Of a stretch of 64,000 nt of DNA, positions 34,267 through 49,590 are shown in pieces. Under the pieces are notes generated by a model. That model made no database searches and was not told the origin of the DNA. It saw only the letters and a list, made by a program, of their open reading frames with translations. Position numbers and translations under genes: made by a program. The DNA lies in the NCBI RefSeq assembly GCF_003752415.1, contig NZ_RKHG01000001.1, forward strand, positions 744,001-808,000, read 5' to 3'. Position 1 is the first letter of the stretch; each line of letters begins with the position of its first letter. The DNA is from Luteococcus japonicus. GTDB lineage: Bacteria > Actinomycetota > Actinomycetes > Propionibacteriales > Propionibacteriaceae.

Positions 34267-34458
34267 AAATCTCTTGTGCATGGGTTCACAAGTGTGGCAC
34301 TGTCAACCCACTGGCCCGCCGGACCGACAACGTCGCCCGTCCGAGCAGGCAGAGCGCCACACCATGACCCGAGCCCCGGGTCCCCAAGGTCCGACAATCC
34401 GTCGACACCCCTTGCCACACACCGAGGAACCATCCTCGGCGCCCCGACAGGAGCCCAC

Positions 34459-34878
34459 GTGACGCATCCACACCACCACTCGACCTCGGAAGAGGTCGAG
34501 GCACACCTCCCCGAGGACCACTGGCCGCTTCCCGAGCTCAGCCAGGTCGGCCCCGAACACCACACGGACGGCATCAACTTCGTCGCCGCAAAGGACTCGG
34601 CCGAATACCGGGAGCTGCGCCAGTCCTTCACGAGCTTCGCCTTCCCGATGGTCCTCACCTTCGTCGGCGTGTACTTCGTCTTCGTGCTGATGGCCACATA
34701 CATGCCACACGTGATGGGACGCCGCGTCTTCGGTTTCGTCAACGTCGGCATCCTGTTCGGCCTGCTGAACTTCGCCACCACGTACCTGGTCACCTTCCTG
34801 TACGTGCGCCATGCCAACAAGAACCTCGACCCCCGCGCCGCCACCCTGCGCGCCCGCCTGGAGAAGGAGGTCAACTGA
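34459..34878 (+). CDS. DUF485 membrane protein
   Basis: A 139-residue protein with two membrane helices. The DUF485 pattern is clear: RELRQSFTSFAFPMVLTFVG, then VYFVFVLMATYMPHVM, and FVNVGILFGLLNFATTYLVT, with a final FLYVRHANKNLDP motif. DUF485 partners are found just before cation/acetate symporters and are assumed to help assemble or regulate them. The start is GTG 34,459 (ribosome site AGGAG). The histidine-rich N-terminus (HPHHHS) is unusual. Its stop overlaps the actP start. Confidence 0.88.
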   Translation: MTHPHHHSTSEEVEAHLPEDHWPLPELSQVGPEHHTDGINFVAAKDSAEYRELRQSFTSFAFPMVLTFVGVYFVFVLMATYMPHVMGRRVFGFVNVGILFGLLNFATTYLVTFLYVRHANKNLDPRAATLRARLEKEVN

Positions 34879-36482
34879 TGAGCCCCACCATCATGCAGAC
34901 CGTCGGCAACCCGCTCCTGAACATCGGCATCTTTGCCCTGTTCGTGATCGGCACCATGTCCGTTGTCATCAAGGTCACCCGTGACTCCGCCAAGAAGTCC
35001 ACCGACTTCTACACCGGCGGCGGTGCCTTCTCCGGCCGCCAGAACGGCCTGGCCATCACCGGCGACTACCTCTCCGCTGCCGCCTTCCTGGGCGTGACCG
35101 GCGCCATCGCCCTCAATGGCTTCGACGGCTTCCTGTACTCCGTCGGCTTCTTCGTCGCCTGGATCATCGCGTTGCTGCTGGTGGCCGAGCCACTGCGAAA
35201 CACCGGCAAGTACACGATGGCCGACGTGATGAGCTTCCGGATGAACCAGAAGCCCGTGCGCACCGCGGCCGCGGCATCCACCCTGACCATCAGCTTCGTC
35301 TACCTGCTCGCCCAGATGGCCGGCGCCGGTGGCCTGGTGGCCCTGCTGCTGGGCATCAGCTCCAAGAACGGGCAGAGCCTGGTCATCGCGCTGGTGGGCA
35401 TCATCATGATCGGCTACGTGCTCGTCGGCGGTATGAAGGGCACCACCTGGGTGCAGATGATCAAGGCCGTGCTGCTGGTCAGCGGTGCCGCGATCATGTT
35501 CCTGTGGGTGATGGCGCTCAAGGGCTTCAACCTGTCCCGCGTCTTCGGTGAGGCCGTCGCGGCGCACCCCAAGGGCGACGCCATCATGGAGCCGATGCTC
35601 CAGTACGGCACCAATGGCTGGACCAAGCTGTCCTTCATCTCGCTGGCGATCGCCCTGGTCTGTGGCCCTTCGGGCCTGCCGCACGTGCTGATGCGCTTCT
35701 ACACCGTCCCCACCGCACAGGATGCACGCAAGTCGGCCGTGTGGACCATCGGCCTGGTGGGCGTCTTCTTCATCTTCACCCTGGTGCTTGGCTACGGTGC
35801 GGCGGCCCTCGTCGGCGCCGACGTCATCAAGGCCGCACCCGGAAAGGCGAACTCGGCGGCCCCCTTGCTGGCCCACCACCTGGGCGGCTCGGTCTTCATG
35901 GCCATCATCTCCGGCGTCGCCTTCGCAACCATCCTCGCGGTGGTCGCCGGCCTGACCATCACCGCCTCCGCCTCCTTCGCGCACGACATCTACAACAACG
36001 TCCTGCACGACGGCAAGGTGGACCCGGTCAAGGAGGTCAAGGTGGCCCGCATCACGTCGGTCACCATCGGCATCCTGGCCGTCATCGGCGGCATCTTCGC
36101 CAATGGGCAGAACATCGCCTTCCTCATCTCGCTGGCCTTCGGAGTCGCCGCCTCGGCCAACCTCCCGGCCATCCTGATGACGATGTACTGGAGCCGCTTC
36201 AACACCCGCGGCGCCGTCTGGTCCATCTACGCGGGCCTGCTCTCGGCCGTCCTGATCATCATGTTCTCGACGTCGATCTCCGGCGGGCCGACGGCCTTCT
36301 TCCCGAATGCCGACTTCGCCTTCCTGGAGCTCACCAACCCGACGATCGTCAGCCTGCCGCTGGCCTTCCTGATGGGCGTCATCGGCAGCCTCACCTCCCC
36401 CAAGCCCGACTCGGACCTGCAGGCCGAGATGGAGGTCTGCTCGATGACCGGTATCGGCGCCGGCGACGCAATCGCCCACTGA
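34878..36482 (+). CDS. actP: Cation:acetate symporter ActP/MctC
   Basis: A 534-residue sodium:solute symporter of the SSS family (LeuT fold), with about 13 membrane helices. Typical segments are DFYTGGGAFSGRQNGLAITG, DYLSAAAFLGVTG, LADVMSFRMNQKP-like and GLPHVLMRFYTVPTAQDARK. The placement with DUF485 and the DYLSAA motif indicate a monocarboxylate/acetate permease rather than a proline or iodide symporter. It is translated from an ATG that overlaps the previous stop, and ends at a strong terminator. Confidence 0.9.
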   Translation: MSPTIMQTVGNPLLNIGIFALFVIGTMSVVIKVTRDSAKKSTDFYTGGGAFSGRQNGLAITGDYLSAAAFLGVTGAIALNGFDGFLYSVGFFVAWIIALLLVAEPLRNTGKYTMADVMSFRMNQKPVRTAAAASTLTISFVYLLAQMAGAGGLVALLLGISSKNGQSLVIALVGIIMIGYVLVGGMKGTTWVQMIKAVLLVSGAAIMFLWVMALKGFNLSRVFGEAVAAHPKGDAIMEPMLQYGTNGWTKLSFISLAIALVCGPSGLPHVLMRFYTVPTAQDARKSAVWTIGLVGVFFIFTLVLGYGAAALVGADVIKAAPGKANSAAPLLAHHLGGSVFMAIISGVAFATILAVVAGLTITASASFAHDIYNNVLHDGKVDPVKEVKVARITSVTIGILAVIGGIFANGQNIAFLISLAFGVAASANLPAILMTMYWSRFNTRGAVWSIYAGLLSAVLIIMFSTSISGGPTAFFPNADFAFLELTNPTIVSLPLAFLMGVIGSLTSPKPDSDLQAEMEVCSMTGIGAGDAIAH

Positions 36483-36513
36483 TCCCTCACAGAGGGCCCT
36501 TGTCGCAGAGGGT

Positions 36514-36548
36514 GAGGCCCCGTCCAGCTACTGGCTGGACGGGGCCTC
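36514..36548. terminator. Bidirectional terminator between actP and ligA
   Basis: GAGGCCCCGTCCAGC, a TACT loop, and its perfect inverse GGCTGGACGGGGCCTC form a 15-bp stem, followed by TTGCG. It stands between the convergent actP and ligA genes. Confidence 0.85.
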
Positions 36549-36586
36549 TTGCGTCCCCTCGACGAGCTCGGGGAACGAGTGTCAGG

Positions 36587-40358
<3,772 letters not shown>

Positions 40359-40418
40359 CCTCGACAGGCCCGGCCACCGTCGGAGATTGTTCGACGATCG
40401 CAAGCCTGGGTCCAAGAG

Positions 40419-40460
40419 TGAGCGCGTCCTGCACCGACTGTGGTGCAGGACGCGCTCATT
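40419..40460. terminator. Terminator between agcS and the nitroreductase gene
   Basis: TGAGCGCGTCCTGCAC and GTGCAGGACGCGCTCA form a perfect 16-bp stem around an 8-base loop, followed by TT. It separates two convergent genes and probably acts both ways. Confidence 0.85.
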
Positions 40461-40476
40461 GCGTGTGCAGGTGGGG

Positions 40477-41100
40477 TCAGTCGAAGATCGGGCCCACGGT
40501 GCGGGTGCGCTTCAGCTCGTAGAAGCCGTCATACTCGGTGACCAGGGCGAAACCGTCGAACAGGCGGCCGGCCTGCTCCCCCTTGGGAGCCGGGCTGATC
40601 ACGGGTCCGAACAGAGCCTTGCCGTTGATGTGGATCACCGGGGTGCCCACCTCGTCGCCGACGGGATCCATGCCCTCGTGGTGGCTCGTGCGCAGGGCGA
40701 CATCCAGCTCGTCGGGCTCGTCGCCCGGCTTCCACGCGTCGGCCTTGTCGGCGATTGCCTCGTCCAGGCCCAGCTCGGCCAGGGCGGCGCGCACCGTCTC
40801 GATGGTCTTGGGCTCCTTGCCCAGGTGATAGCGGGTGCCCAGCGCGGTGTAGAACTCGCGGAGCTGCTCGCTGCCGTACTGCTGCTCCACCAGGAGGGCG
40901 GCGCGCACACCGACCCAGCCCTCGCGCATGTGCTCCACGTACTCCTCCGGCAGGTCACGCCCGTCATTGAGCACCGAGAGGCTCATCACGTGGAAGGTGG
41001 TGTTCACGTCGCGCACCTTCTCCACCTCCAACATCCAGCGAGAGGTCATCCATGCCCATGGACACAGGGGATCGAACCAGAAGTCAACACTCGTCATCAT
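40477..41100 (-). CDS. DsbA-family mycothiol-dependent nitroreductase
   Basis: A 207-residue thioredoxin-fold protein. The active site FDPLCPWAW (CPW motif, one cysteine) lies at residues 9-17. This matches Rv2466c-type mycothiol-dependent nitroreductases, which reduce nitro-prodrugs and use mycothiol through the single Cys. The later [20 protein letters not shown] carries the cis-proline. The start is ATG 41,100, or 41,097. It supports an actinobacterium that makes mycothiol. Physiological role: likely oxidative-stress defence. Confidence 0.85.
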   Translation of the reverse strand: MMTSVDFWFDPLCPWAWMTSRWMLEVEKVRDVNTTFHVMSLSVLNDGRDLPEEYVEHMREGWVGVRAALLVEQQYGSEQLREFYTALGTRYHLGKEPKTIETVRAALAELGLDEAIADKADAWKPGDEPDELDVALRTSHHEGMDPVGDEVGTPVIHINGKALFGPVISPAPKGEQAGRLFDGFALVTEYDGFYELKRTRTVGPIFD

Positions 41101-41218
41101 GCGTCCAGCGTATGTGCACCACCCCCGCAGACAACATCAATCACGGGTTGCGGCCACACGCCGGTATAGGCTCGACAGGTCCGAGCGATCCCCCATCTCG
41201 CCGCAGAAAGGCATCTAG

Positions 41219-43810
<2,592 letters not shown>

Positions 43811-43820
43811 GGTCCGTGCG

Positions 43821-44543
43821 ATGCGGCTGACCCGACGGCGGCTGGCCTGGCCGGCCGCCGTCGGGCTGCTGGCGGGGTGCGCCGCTCCTGGCCAGGATGC
43901 CGTCGCCCCGACGCCGAGTGCCCCGTCGAGCGCGTCCACGCTCCGCTCCCCGTCGAGCGCTCCGTTGGTGACACTGGCCGTGCGCGATGGCAGCACCCGT
44001 ACCGTGACCACGAAGGAGTCGCTGCTGGGGCTGGACGCGCGGGAGTCCGACGTCGTGCGCACCGAGGGAGGCGCTGTGGTCGTCCGGGATGGCGCCGGTC
44101 ACTTCCTGTTGCTGGTCGGTGCCCCGACGGTGCGCCTGGGCCCGGCCTCGCCGGTGACCGGCCAGTGGGTCACCGACCGCGGCCGGCTGCGAGCGGTCGC
44201 CGTGGACGGCAAGGCCTTGAACTCCGCGGCACCCGTGCGGATCACGGCGCCGGTGGGACGTCGGCTGGTGTCGTCGGTGGACCGGGAGACGTGGCAGGGC
44301 AAGCCGCGGTGGACCATCACCCCCTCGGAACTGGGACGGGAGGCACCCCTTATCCTCTTGCAGATCGAGGGTTGGGCCCAGGCCCGCGAACTCGGCGCCA
44401 TCCCGGAGTCGACTTCCCTGCGAAACCAGTTTGTCTGCCACCCCGCGAGTCTGGTGGCCCGGTCAAAGCCCAGCTGGAACATCGAGGCCGCGCGGAATGC
44501 CTCGAACCTGTGGGACACGATGGCCGCCGGCTGCAATCCCTGA
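43821..44543 (+). CDS. DUF2599 lipoprotein
   Basis: A 240-residue exported lipoprotein. A twin-arginine-like N-terminus (MRLTRRRLAWPAAVG) leads to the lipobox LLAGC, with Cys at residue 20. A low-complexity linker (TPSAPSSASTLRSPSSAP) follows. The C-terminal domain matches DUF2599: WTITPSELGREAPLILLQ, then LRNQFVCHPASLVARSKPSW and NLWDTMAAGCNP. The role of DUF2599 is unknown. It starts 10 bp after pepN in the same direction and may be co-transcribed. Confidence 0.75.
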   Translation: MRLTRRRLAWPAAVGLLAGCAAPGQDAVAPTPSAPSSASTLRSPSSAPLVTLAVRDGSTRTVTTKESLLGLDARESDVVRTEGGAVVVRDGAGHFLLLVGAPTVRLGPASPVTGQWVTDRGRLRAVAVDGKALNSAAPVRITAPVGRRLVSSVDRETWQGKPRWTITPSELGREAPLILLQIEGWAQARELGAIPESTSLRNQFVCHPASLVARSKPSWNIEAARNASNLWDTMAAGCNP

Positions 44544-44790
44544 CACGCGGGGGCCTGGGACCCAAAACTGGGAGCCCAGTGGAGGCTCAATCAGGCTTGA
44601 ACGATCCAATCACCCCGACTTCCTCTCAGTTTTGCGGCAACCCCGGGGAGCAGAGCAGCGCAGCCCCATCTGGAGATCCGGGCCAGCTCCGGGCCGGGCG
44701 ATGTGACTCTGACCGACGCCTGACCGCTCGGATCTCCCACGGCCAGAATTGCCAGGCCCAGCTCGTGAACCCAAGGCTCTGGGCAACCAA
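44544..44790. other. Intergenic region without a gene
   Basis: A weak hairpin (CTGGGACCC and GGGAGCCCAG, about 44,557-44,580) could end the lipoprotein transcript. No reading frame with family resemblance is seen. Confidence 0.35.
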
Positions 44791-44893
44791 CCCTGCGAGC
44801 GTTGCGGCTCAAGCACCAAACTGGGTCCCGGACAAGCGGGCTCCCCGCGGGAACTGGCGCCGGGAGCGCCCCGAATGCGCAACTCTCGCAGGG
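44791..44893. repeat. ~100-bp cassette with terminal inverted repeats, copy 2
   Basis: CCCTGCGAGCGTTGCG (identical to copy 1 at 34,125) and GCGCAACTCTCGCAGGG (one base from copy 1) bound a 103-bp unit. Its centre is GC-rich with internal hairpin potential and is unlike that of copy 1. It lies at the 3' end of the sulfur operon, just before the chelatase stop. Confidence 0.75.
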
Positions 44894-44913
44894 TTGACCG
44901 AACGGTAGGCCCT

Positions 44914-45585
44914 TCAGGCAGCCTTCCGAGCGGCGTCGCGGGCCACGTCCAGGCAGCGAACCAAGGCCTGGATGATGGCCGGGTGGTCACCCAGCGGGGC
45001 CGACACCGCATCCGCCCCCGCCTCCACGAGCCGGTCCTGGAAGAATCCGGGAGCCAACAGGTAGCTGGCCACGCCCACCGCTCCCCCTCGTCGCCGGGCA
45101 GCCTCCAGTTCGTCGGGAAGATGCCGCGGAGTCGCCAGTTCCACCCGGACGCCCAGTTCCTGCCAGTGCTGGGCCAGGTCCGCGGCCATACGACGGGCCT
45201 GAGCCCGGCTGTGCGCGTGGGTGGATCCGGCCCACCCGATGATGGTCGTGGGCCATGGTCCGCCCGCCTCCTCCACGCGGGAGGCCAAGGCCTGCAGGAC
45301 GAGGTCCTCGTCGAGGTCCGCCCCCAGGTGCGGCGTCACGCTGACATGGCTGGCCCGGCTGGCGGCCTGCGGGATGTCGACGCGGACATGGTGCCCCTCC
45401 CCCAGGAAGGCGGGAACGATGAGGTCACCGTCGCCGACGACGTCGGCCAGCCGCGGCCCGCAGACATCCACCCAGGCCAGGCGGACCGGCTCGGCCAGCC
45501 GCCAGGACAGCGCTTCGCGGATCCGCTCCACGCAGGCCCGGCCGGTGACCGAGTGAGTGCCGTGGGCGGCAAGGATGATGCTCAT
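44914..45585 (-). CDS. CbiX/SirB-like sirohydrochlorin chelatase
   Basis: A 223-residue class II chelatase-like protein with two CbiX-type half-domains: SIILAAHGTHSVTGRACVE at the N-terminus (metal-binding His8 in LAAHGT) and IIGWAGSTHAHSRAQARRMA in the second. Family members insert iron or cobalt into sirohydrochlorin. Next to a siroheme-dependent sulfite reductase, an iron chelatase (SirB-type) role is likely. ATG 45,585 overlaps the stop of the TauE-type gene. It is the last gene of the operon. Confidence 0.8.
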   Translation of the reverse strand: MSIILAAHGTHSVTGRACVERIREALSWRLAEPVRLAWVDVCGPRLADVVGDGDLIVPAFLGEGHHVRVDIPQAASRASHVSVTPHLGADLDEDLVLQALASRVEEAGGPWPTTIIGWAGSTHAHSRAQARRMAADLAQHWQELGVRVELATPRHLPDELEAARRRGGAVGVASYLLAPGFFQDRLVEAGADAVSAPLGDHPAIIQALVRCLDVARDAARKAA

Positions 45586-46514
45586 CGGGACCCCTCGACA
45601 AGCTCGGGAACCGAGGTGGTGTCCGGAGCCGAGGAGCCGGAGCCAGCAGCCCTCGCATCGGCGCGATGCCGACGAATCCCCAGGACGACCGAAGCGGCCC
45701 ACAATGCCAGCAACACCAGGGTGATCGGGTGGCGCGCCGTCTGCGGCACGTCGAAGCTGGAGAAGACGTGTCCCAGGTTGGTGACGACGATGGCGCCGCC
45801 CACCAGCCCGCCCATGATCTGCGCAGGGATCCGGCTGACCAGCCACGCCGCCAACGGCGCCGCCACCAGGCCGCCGGCCAGCAGCACCAGGACATAGCTG
45901 AGCCGCACCCCCGCGCTGCCCAGGCTGAGCACGAAGCCCAGGGAGGCAGCCACGGAGACAAGGAACTCCGAAGTGTCCACCGAGCCGATCACCGTGCGCG
46001 GCGCAGTCCGCCCCGCACTGACCAAGGCGGTGGTGGAGATGGGCCCCCATCCACCACCACCCGTCGCATCCACGAAACCGCCAACCAGGCCCAAGGGCGC
46101 CAGGAAACGCGACCCGTGTGGGGACACGCGGGCCTCGGAGACGTGGGTGCGGCGAAAGGTGAAGCGCCCCAGGATGAACACGCCGAGCCCCACCAGCAGC
46201 AGCGCCATCACGGGACGAGCCGCCTCGGTGGACAGGTGGGACAGCACCGTGGCTCCGGCAAAGGAACCGATGGCCCCGGGGATCCCCAGACGAAGCACCA
46301 ACCACCAGTCCACATTGCGCAGCTTCATGTGCGCGGCACCGGAGGCGACATTGGTGCCCAGCTCGGCCAGGTGGACCGAGGCGCTGGCCACGGCGGGCGA
46401 CAGCCCACCGGCCAGCAGCACCGACGTCGAGGTGATGCCGTAGCCCATGCCGAGCGAGCCGTCGATCAACTGAGCGACGAGCCCGGCCAGGGCGAGGAAG
46501 ATGAGTTGCTTCAT
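45582..46514 (-). CDS. TauE/SafE-family sulfite/sulfur-compound transporter
   Basis: A 310-residue membrane protein of the TauE/SafE family. The repeated motif LAGLVAQLIDGSLGMGYGIT and the second half GLVGGFVDATGGGGWGPIST are typical; about eight helices are predicted. In this operon it may export excess sulfite or import sulfate. The C-terminal tail (PELVEGSR) is unrelated to the family and short. It is 33 bp after cysN, and overlaps the chelatase by 4 bp. Confidence 0.85.
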   Translation of the reverse strand: MKQLIFLALAGLVAQLIDGSLGMGYGITSTSVLLAGGLSPAVASASVHLAELGTNVASGAAHMKLRNVDWWLVLRLGIPGAIGSFAGATVLSHLSTEAARPVMALLLVGLGVFILGRFTFRRTHVSEARVSPHGSRFLAPLGLVGGFVDATGGGGWGPISTTALVSAGRTAPRTVIGSVDTSEFLVSVAASLGFVLSLGSAGVRLSYVLVLLAGGLVAAPLAAWLVSRIPAQIMGGLVGGAIVVTNLGHVFSSFDVPQTARHPITLVLLALWAASVVLGIRRHRADARAAGSGSSAPDTTSVPELVEGSR

Positions 46515-46547
46515 CGGGACAATCCCTACTGTGAAGAGGTTCCTGGG

Positions 46548-47909
46548 TCAGATGGCCCAGTTGAAGGCGGACTGGGGATGCACGATGCCCGGGGTCGCGG
46601 GATCGTTCACCATGCCGGCGGCCAGTGTGAGCCCCTGCTGCGCGTCGACCAGGAGGAAGGCGCCACCGGGCCGCGAGGTCTGGTAGCTCTCCGCCATCAC
46701 GGGCGAGGCCAGCTTGAGCCGCACCCGGCCGATGTCGTTGAGTTCCAGGTGCTCCACCGGTTCGGGAGTCATCGTGTTGAGGTCCAGACGGCCCTCCAGG
46801 TCCCGGACGATGGCCTGCACGGTACGGGTGGAGTGCTTGAGCAGCACCCGCTGGCCGATCCGCAAGGGAGTGTCCGCCAGCCAGCTGACCATGGCATCCA
46901 CCTCGGTCACCGGTTCCGGGGCGGCATCCGCTGCGGCGATCAGTTCCCCGCGGGTGATGTCGATCTCGTCGGCCAACCGTAGGTTCACCGACTCCCCTGC
47001 CCTTGCCTCGGTGCGGCTGGACTCCTTGCCGGGAGCCGGGGCGATGTCGATCCCCACGATTCTGGTGCGGCGCCCGCTGGGCAGCACCACCACCTCGTCG
47101 CCAACCCGCGCCGTGCCCTGGGCGATCTGCCCGGCGTAGCCGCGGTACTCGACGAATTCCGGGCTGACGGCACCCTGCTGGGGGCGCAGCACGTACTGCA
47201 CGCCGAAACGCAGCGGCAGTTCGTCGCGGCCGGACCCCTCTGACGGGATCGCCTGGGGCTCGATGGTCACCAGCAGCTCGAGCAGGCTGGGGCCGTCGTA
47301 CCAGGGGGTGCGGGAGCTCCGGTCCACGACATTGTCGCCGTCCAGGGCGCTGACCGGGATGGTGGTCAGGCCCTCGACGCCCAGCTCCTTGCCGACCTGC
47401 TGGATGTCCGCGGCGACCTCGTCGTAGCGGTCCTGGCTGAAGTCCACCAGGTCCAGCTTGTTGACGGCCACCACGACGTGCGGCACGCGCAGCAGGGCCG
47501 CGACGGCGAGGTGGCGCCGGGTCTGTTCCAGCACGCCGCGGCGCACGTCCACCAGCAGCACCAGCACGTCGGCCGTGGAGGCGCCCGTGACGGTGTTGCG
47601 GGTGTACTGCACGTGTCCGGGGCAGTCTGCCAGGATGAAGGTGCGCTCGGCGGTGGCGAAGTAGCGGTAGGCGACGTCGATGGTGATGCCCTGCTCGCGT
47701 TCGGCGCGCAGGCCGTCGGTGAGCAGCGCGAGGTCCGTGCCGGTCAGGCCGCGCTCCTTGCTGACCCGCTCCACGGCGTCGAGCTGGTCGGCGAGGATGG
47801 ACTTGGAGTCATAGAGCAGCCGCCCCACCAGGGTGGACTTGCCGTCGTCGACGCTGCCGGCCGTGGCCAGCCGAAGCAGGGTGGCGTTCTCGGTGATCTG
47901 GCTGCTCAT
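46548..47909 (-). CDS. cysN: CysN, sulfate adenylyltransferase GTPase subunit
   Basis: A 453-residue GTPase. The P-loop GSVDDGKST is at 18-26, with LADCPGHVQYT and VNKLDLV for G3/G4. The C-terminal two beta-barrels follow. It drives APS formation with CysD. The length shows there is no fused APS kinase (CysC) domain, so APS is not phosphorylated here. It lies directly behind cysD (1-bp overlap, ATG after the stop). Confidence 0.93.
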   Translation of the reverse strand: MSSQITENATLLRLATAGSVDDGKSTLVGRLLYDSKSILADQLDAVERVSKERGLTGTDLALLTDGLRAEREQGITIDVAYRYFATAERTFILADCPGHVQYTRNTVTGASTADVLVLLVDVRRGVLEQTRRHLAVAALLRVPHVVVAVNKLDLVDFSQDRYDEVAADIQQVGKELGVEGLTTIPVSALDGDNVVDRSSRTPWYDGPSLLELLVTIEPQAIPSEGSGRDELPLRFGVQYVLRPQQGAVSPEFVEYRGYAGQIAQGTARVGDEVVVLPSGRRTRIVGIDIAPAPGKESSRTEARAGESVNLRLADEIDITRGELIAAADAAPEPVTEVDAMVSWLADTPLRIGQRVLLKHSTRTVQAIVRDLEGRLDLNTMTPEPVEHLELNDIGRVRLKLASPVMAESYQTSRPGGAFLLVDAQQGLTLAAGMVNDPATPGIVHPQSAFNWAI

Positions 47910-48805
47910 CAGAAGTAGCCCTCCTTCTTGCGGTCTTCCATGGCGGCTTCGGAGATGCGGTCGTCGGCGCGGGTCGCGCCCCGCTCGGTGAGGGTGGTGG
48001 CGGCAACCTCCACCACGACGTCGGAGACGTCGGTGGCGTCGGACTCCACGGCGCCGGTGCAGGACATGTCACCGACGGTGCGGTAACGCACCTGCTTGGT
48101 GATGACCTGCTCCTCCTCGCGCGGCTGGGAGACGGGCCCCACGGCCAGCCACATCCCGTCGCGGGCGAAGACCTCGCGTTCGTGGGCGTAGTACAGGCTG
48201 GGCAGCTCGATCTGTTCGCGCTCGATGTAGCGCCACACGTCCAGCTCGGTCCAGTTGCTCAGCGGGAAGACCCGCACGTGTTCGCCGGGGCGGTGCCGGG
48301 CGTTGTACAGGTTCCACAGCTCGGGGCGCTGGTTGCGGGGGTCCCACTGGCCGAACTCGTCGCGCAGGCTGACGATGCGCTCCTTGGCCCGCGCCTTCTC
48401 CTCGTCGCGACGTCCACCGCCGTAGACGGCGTCGAAGCGGTTCTCGGCTATGCCGTCCAGCAGGGGCATCGTCTGCAGCGGGTTGCGGGTGCCGTCCCGG
48501 CGCTCGGTGAGGCGGCCGTCGTCGATGTAGTCCTGCACGGACTTGACCACCAGCCGCAGGCCCAGGCGCTCGACGGTCCGGTCCCGGAAGTCGATCACCT
48601 CCGGGAAGTTGTGGCCGGTGTCCACGTGCATCACCGGGAACGGAATGGGTCCCGGCCAGAAGGCCTTGGCGGCCAGGTGCAGCATGACCACGGAGTCCTT
48701 GCCGCCGCTGAACAGCAGCACGGGACGCTCCAGTTCCGCCGTGGTCTCCCGGAAGATGTGGATGGCCTCGGACTCGAGGGCATCGAGATGGTTGAAGGTG
48801 CTCAC
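47909..48805 (-). CDS. cysD: CysD, sulfate adenylyltransferase small subunit
   Basis: A 298-residue ATP-PPase-fold protein that makes APS from ATP and sulfate. The PP-loop is LLFSGGKDSVVMLHLA, followed by HVDTGHNFPEVIDFRD and the GGGRRDEEKARAKER loop. GTG 48,805 overlaps the cysH stop (GTGA); ATG 48,820 would add five residues. It forms a heterodimer with CysN, encoded next. The C-terminus ends KKEGYF, typical of CysD. Confidence 0.93.
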   Translation of the reverse strand: MSTFNHLDALESEAIHIFRETTAELERPVLLFSGGKDSVVMLHLAAKAFWPGPIPFPVMHVDTGHNFPEVIDFRDRTVERLGLRLVVKSVQDYIDDGRLTERRDGTRNPLQTMPLLDGIAENRFDAVYGGGRRDEEKARAKERIVSLRDEFGQWDPRNQRPELWNLYNARHRPGEHVRVFPLSNWTELDVWRYIEREQIELPSLYYAHEREVFARDGMWLAVGPVSQPREEEQVITKQVRYRTVGDMSCTGAVESDATDVSDVVVEVAATTLTERGATRADDRISEAAMEDRKKEGYF

Positions 48806-49590
48806 AGGTGGATCCCGCATTCTGTCTTGGCGAGGCCGGCCCAGCGGCCGGCTCGGGGGTCTTCTCCGGGGGCGACGCGACGCGTGCAGGGGGCGCAGCC
48901 GATCGACGGGTAGCCGTCGGCCAGCAGGGGGTTGACCGGCACGCCGTGGGTGGTGGCGAAGTCCAGCACGTCGTCGAAGCTCCAGGCGGCGATCGGGTTG
49001 AGCTTCACCATCTGGTGGGTCTGGTCCCATTCGACGAGCTGGGCATTGGCGCGCAGCGCATTGTCCTCGCGGCGGATCCCGGTGACCCATGCCTCATAGC
49101 CGCGCAGTGCCCGGGCCAGCGGCTCCACCTTGCGGATCCCGCAGCAGGCCCCCGGGTCACGGTCGTGCAGCTTGGCGCCGTACTGGGCGTCCTGCTCGGC
49201 GACGGTGATCCGCGGCAGCACCTCGACGATGTTCACCGGCCAGGTGCGAGCCAGCTCGTCGCGTGTCTGCAGGGTCTCCGGGAAGTGGTAGCCGGTCTCG
49301 AGGAAGAGCACGTCGACCCCGGGGACGCTCTGGCTGACCAGCGCGGGCAGGATGGTGTCGGCGGCCATCGAGCAGGCGACGGCCAGTTCGGTGCCGAACT
49401 CCTCGGCGGCCCACCCGAGCAGCTCCTCTGCGGGTGCATCGACGAAGCGCTGCTGTGCCTGCTCGACGAGCTGTTGCAGCTCGGCGCTGGAGCGCCGTTC
49501 CCGACGCTCCCTGACCACCGGGGTGGCGGGCTCGGGCGTGTCCCCGAGGTCGATCTCCACTCCGGACAGGACATGGCTGAACAGGCTCAT
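48802..49590 (-). CDS. cysH: APS reductase (assimilatory, [4Fe-4S])
   Basis: A 262-residue thiol-dependent reductase making sulfite. The iron-sulfur ligands C149-C150 (ACCGIRK) and C232-x-x-C235 (GCAPC) are present, and the C-terminal catalytic ECGIH carries Cys258. That pattern belongs to APS reductases, not to the PAPS-specific enterobacterial type. Together with the absence of an APS kinase domain in CysN, this gives a direct APS route. ATG 49,590 overlaps the sulfite reductase stop; there is an ATG at 49,623 that adds unrelated sequence. Confidence 0.9.
   Translation of the reverse strand: MSLFSHVLSGVEIDLGDTPEPATPVVRERRERRSSAELQQLVEQAQQRFVDAPAEELLGWAAEEFGTELAVACSMAADTILPALVSQSVPGVDVLFLETGYHFPETLQTRDELARTWPVNIVEVLPRITVAEQDAQYGAKLHDRDPGACCGIRKVEPLARALRGYEAWVTGIRREDNALRANAQLVEWDQTHQMVKLNPIAAWSFDDVLDFATTHGVPVNPLLADGYPSIGCAPCTRRVAPGEDPRAGRWAGLAKTECGIHL

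Noticed and set aside
34170-36479. 769-residue minus-strand frame opposite actP
   Set aside because: Composition is a low-complexity Asp/Gly/His/Gln mix typical of antisense to a membrane protein; actP itself is clear.
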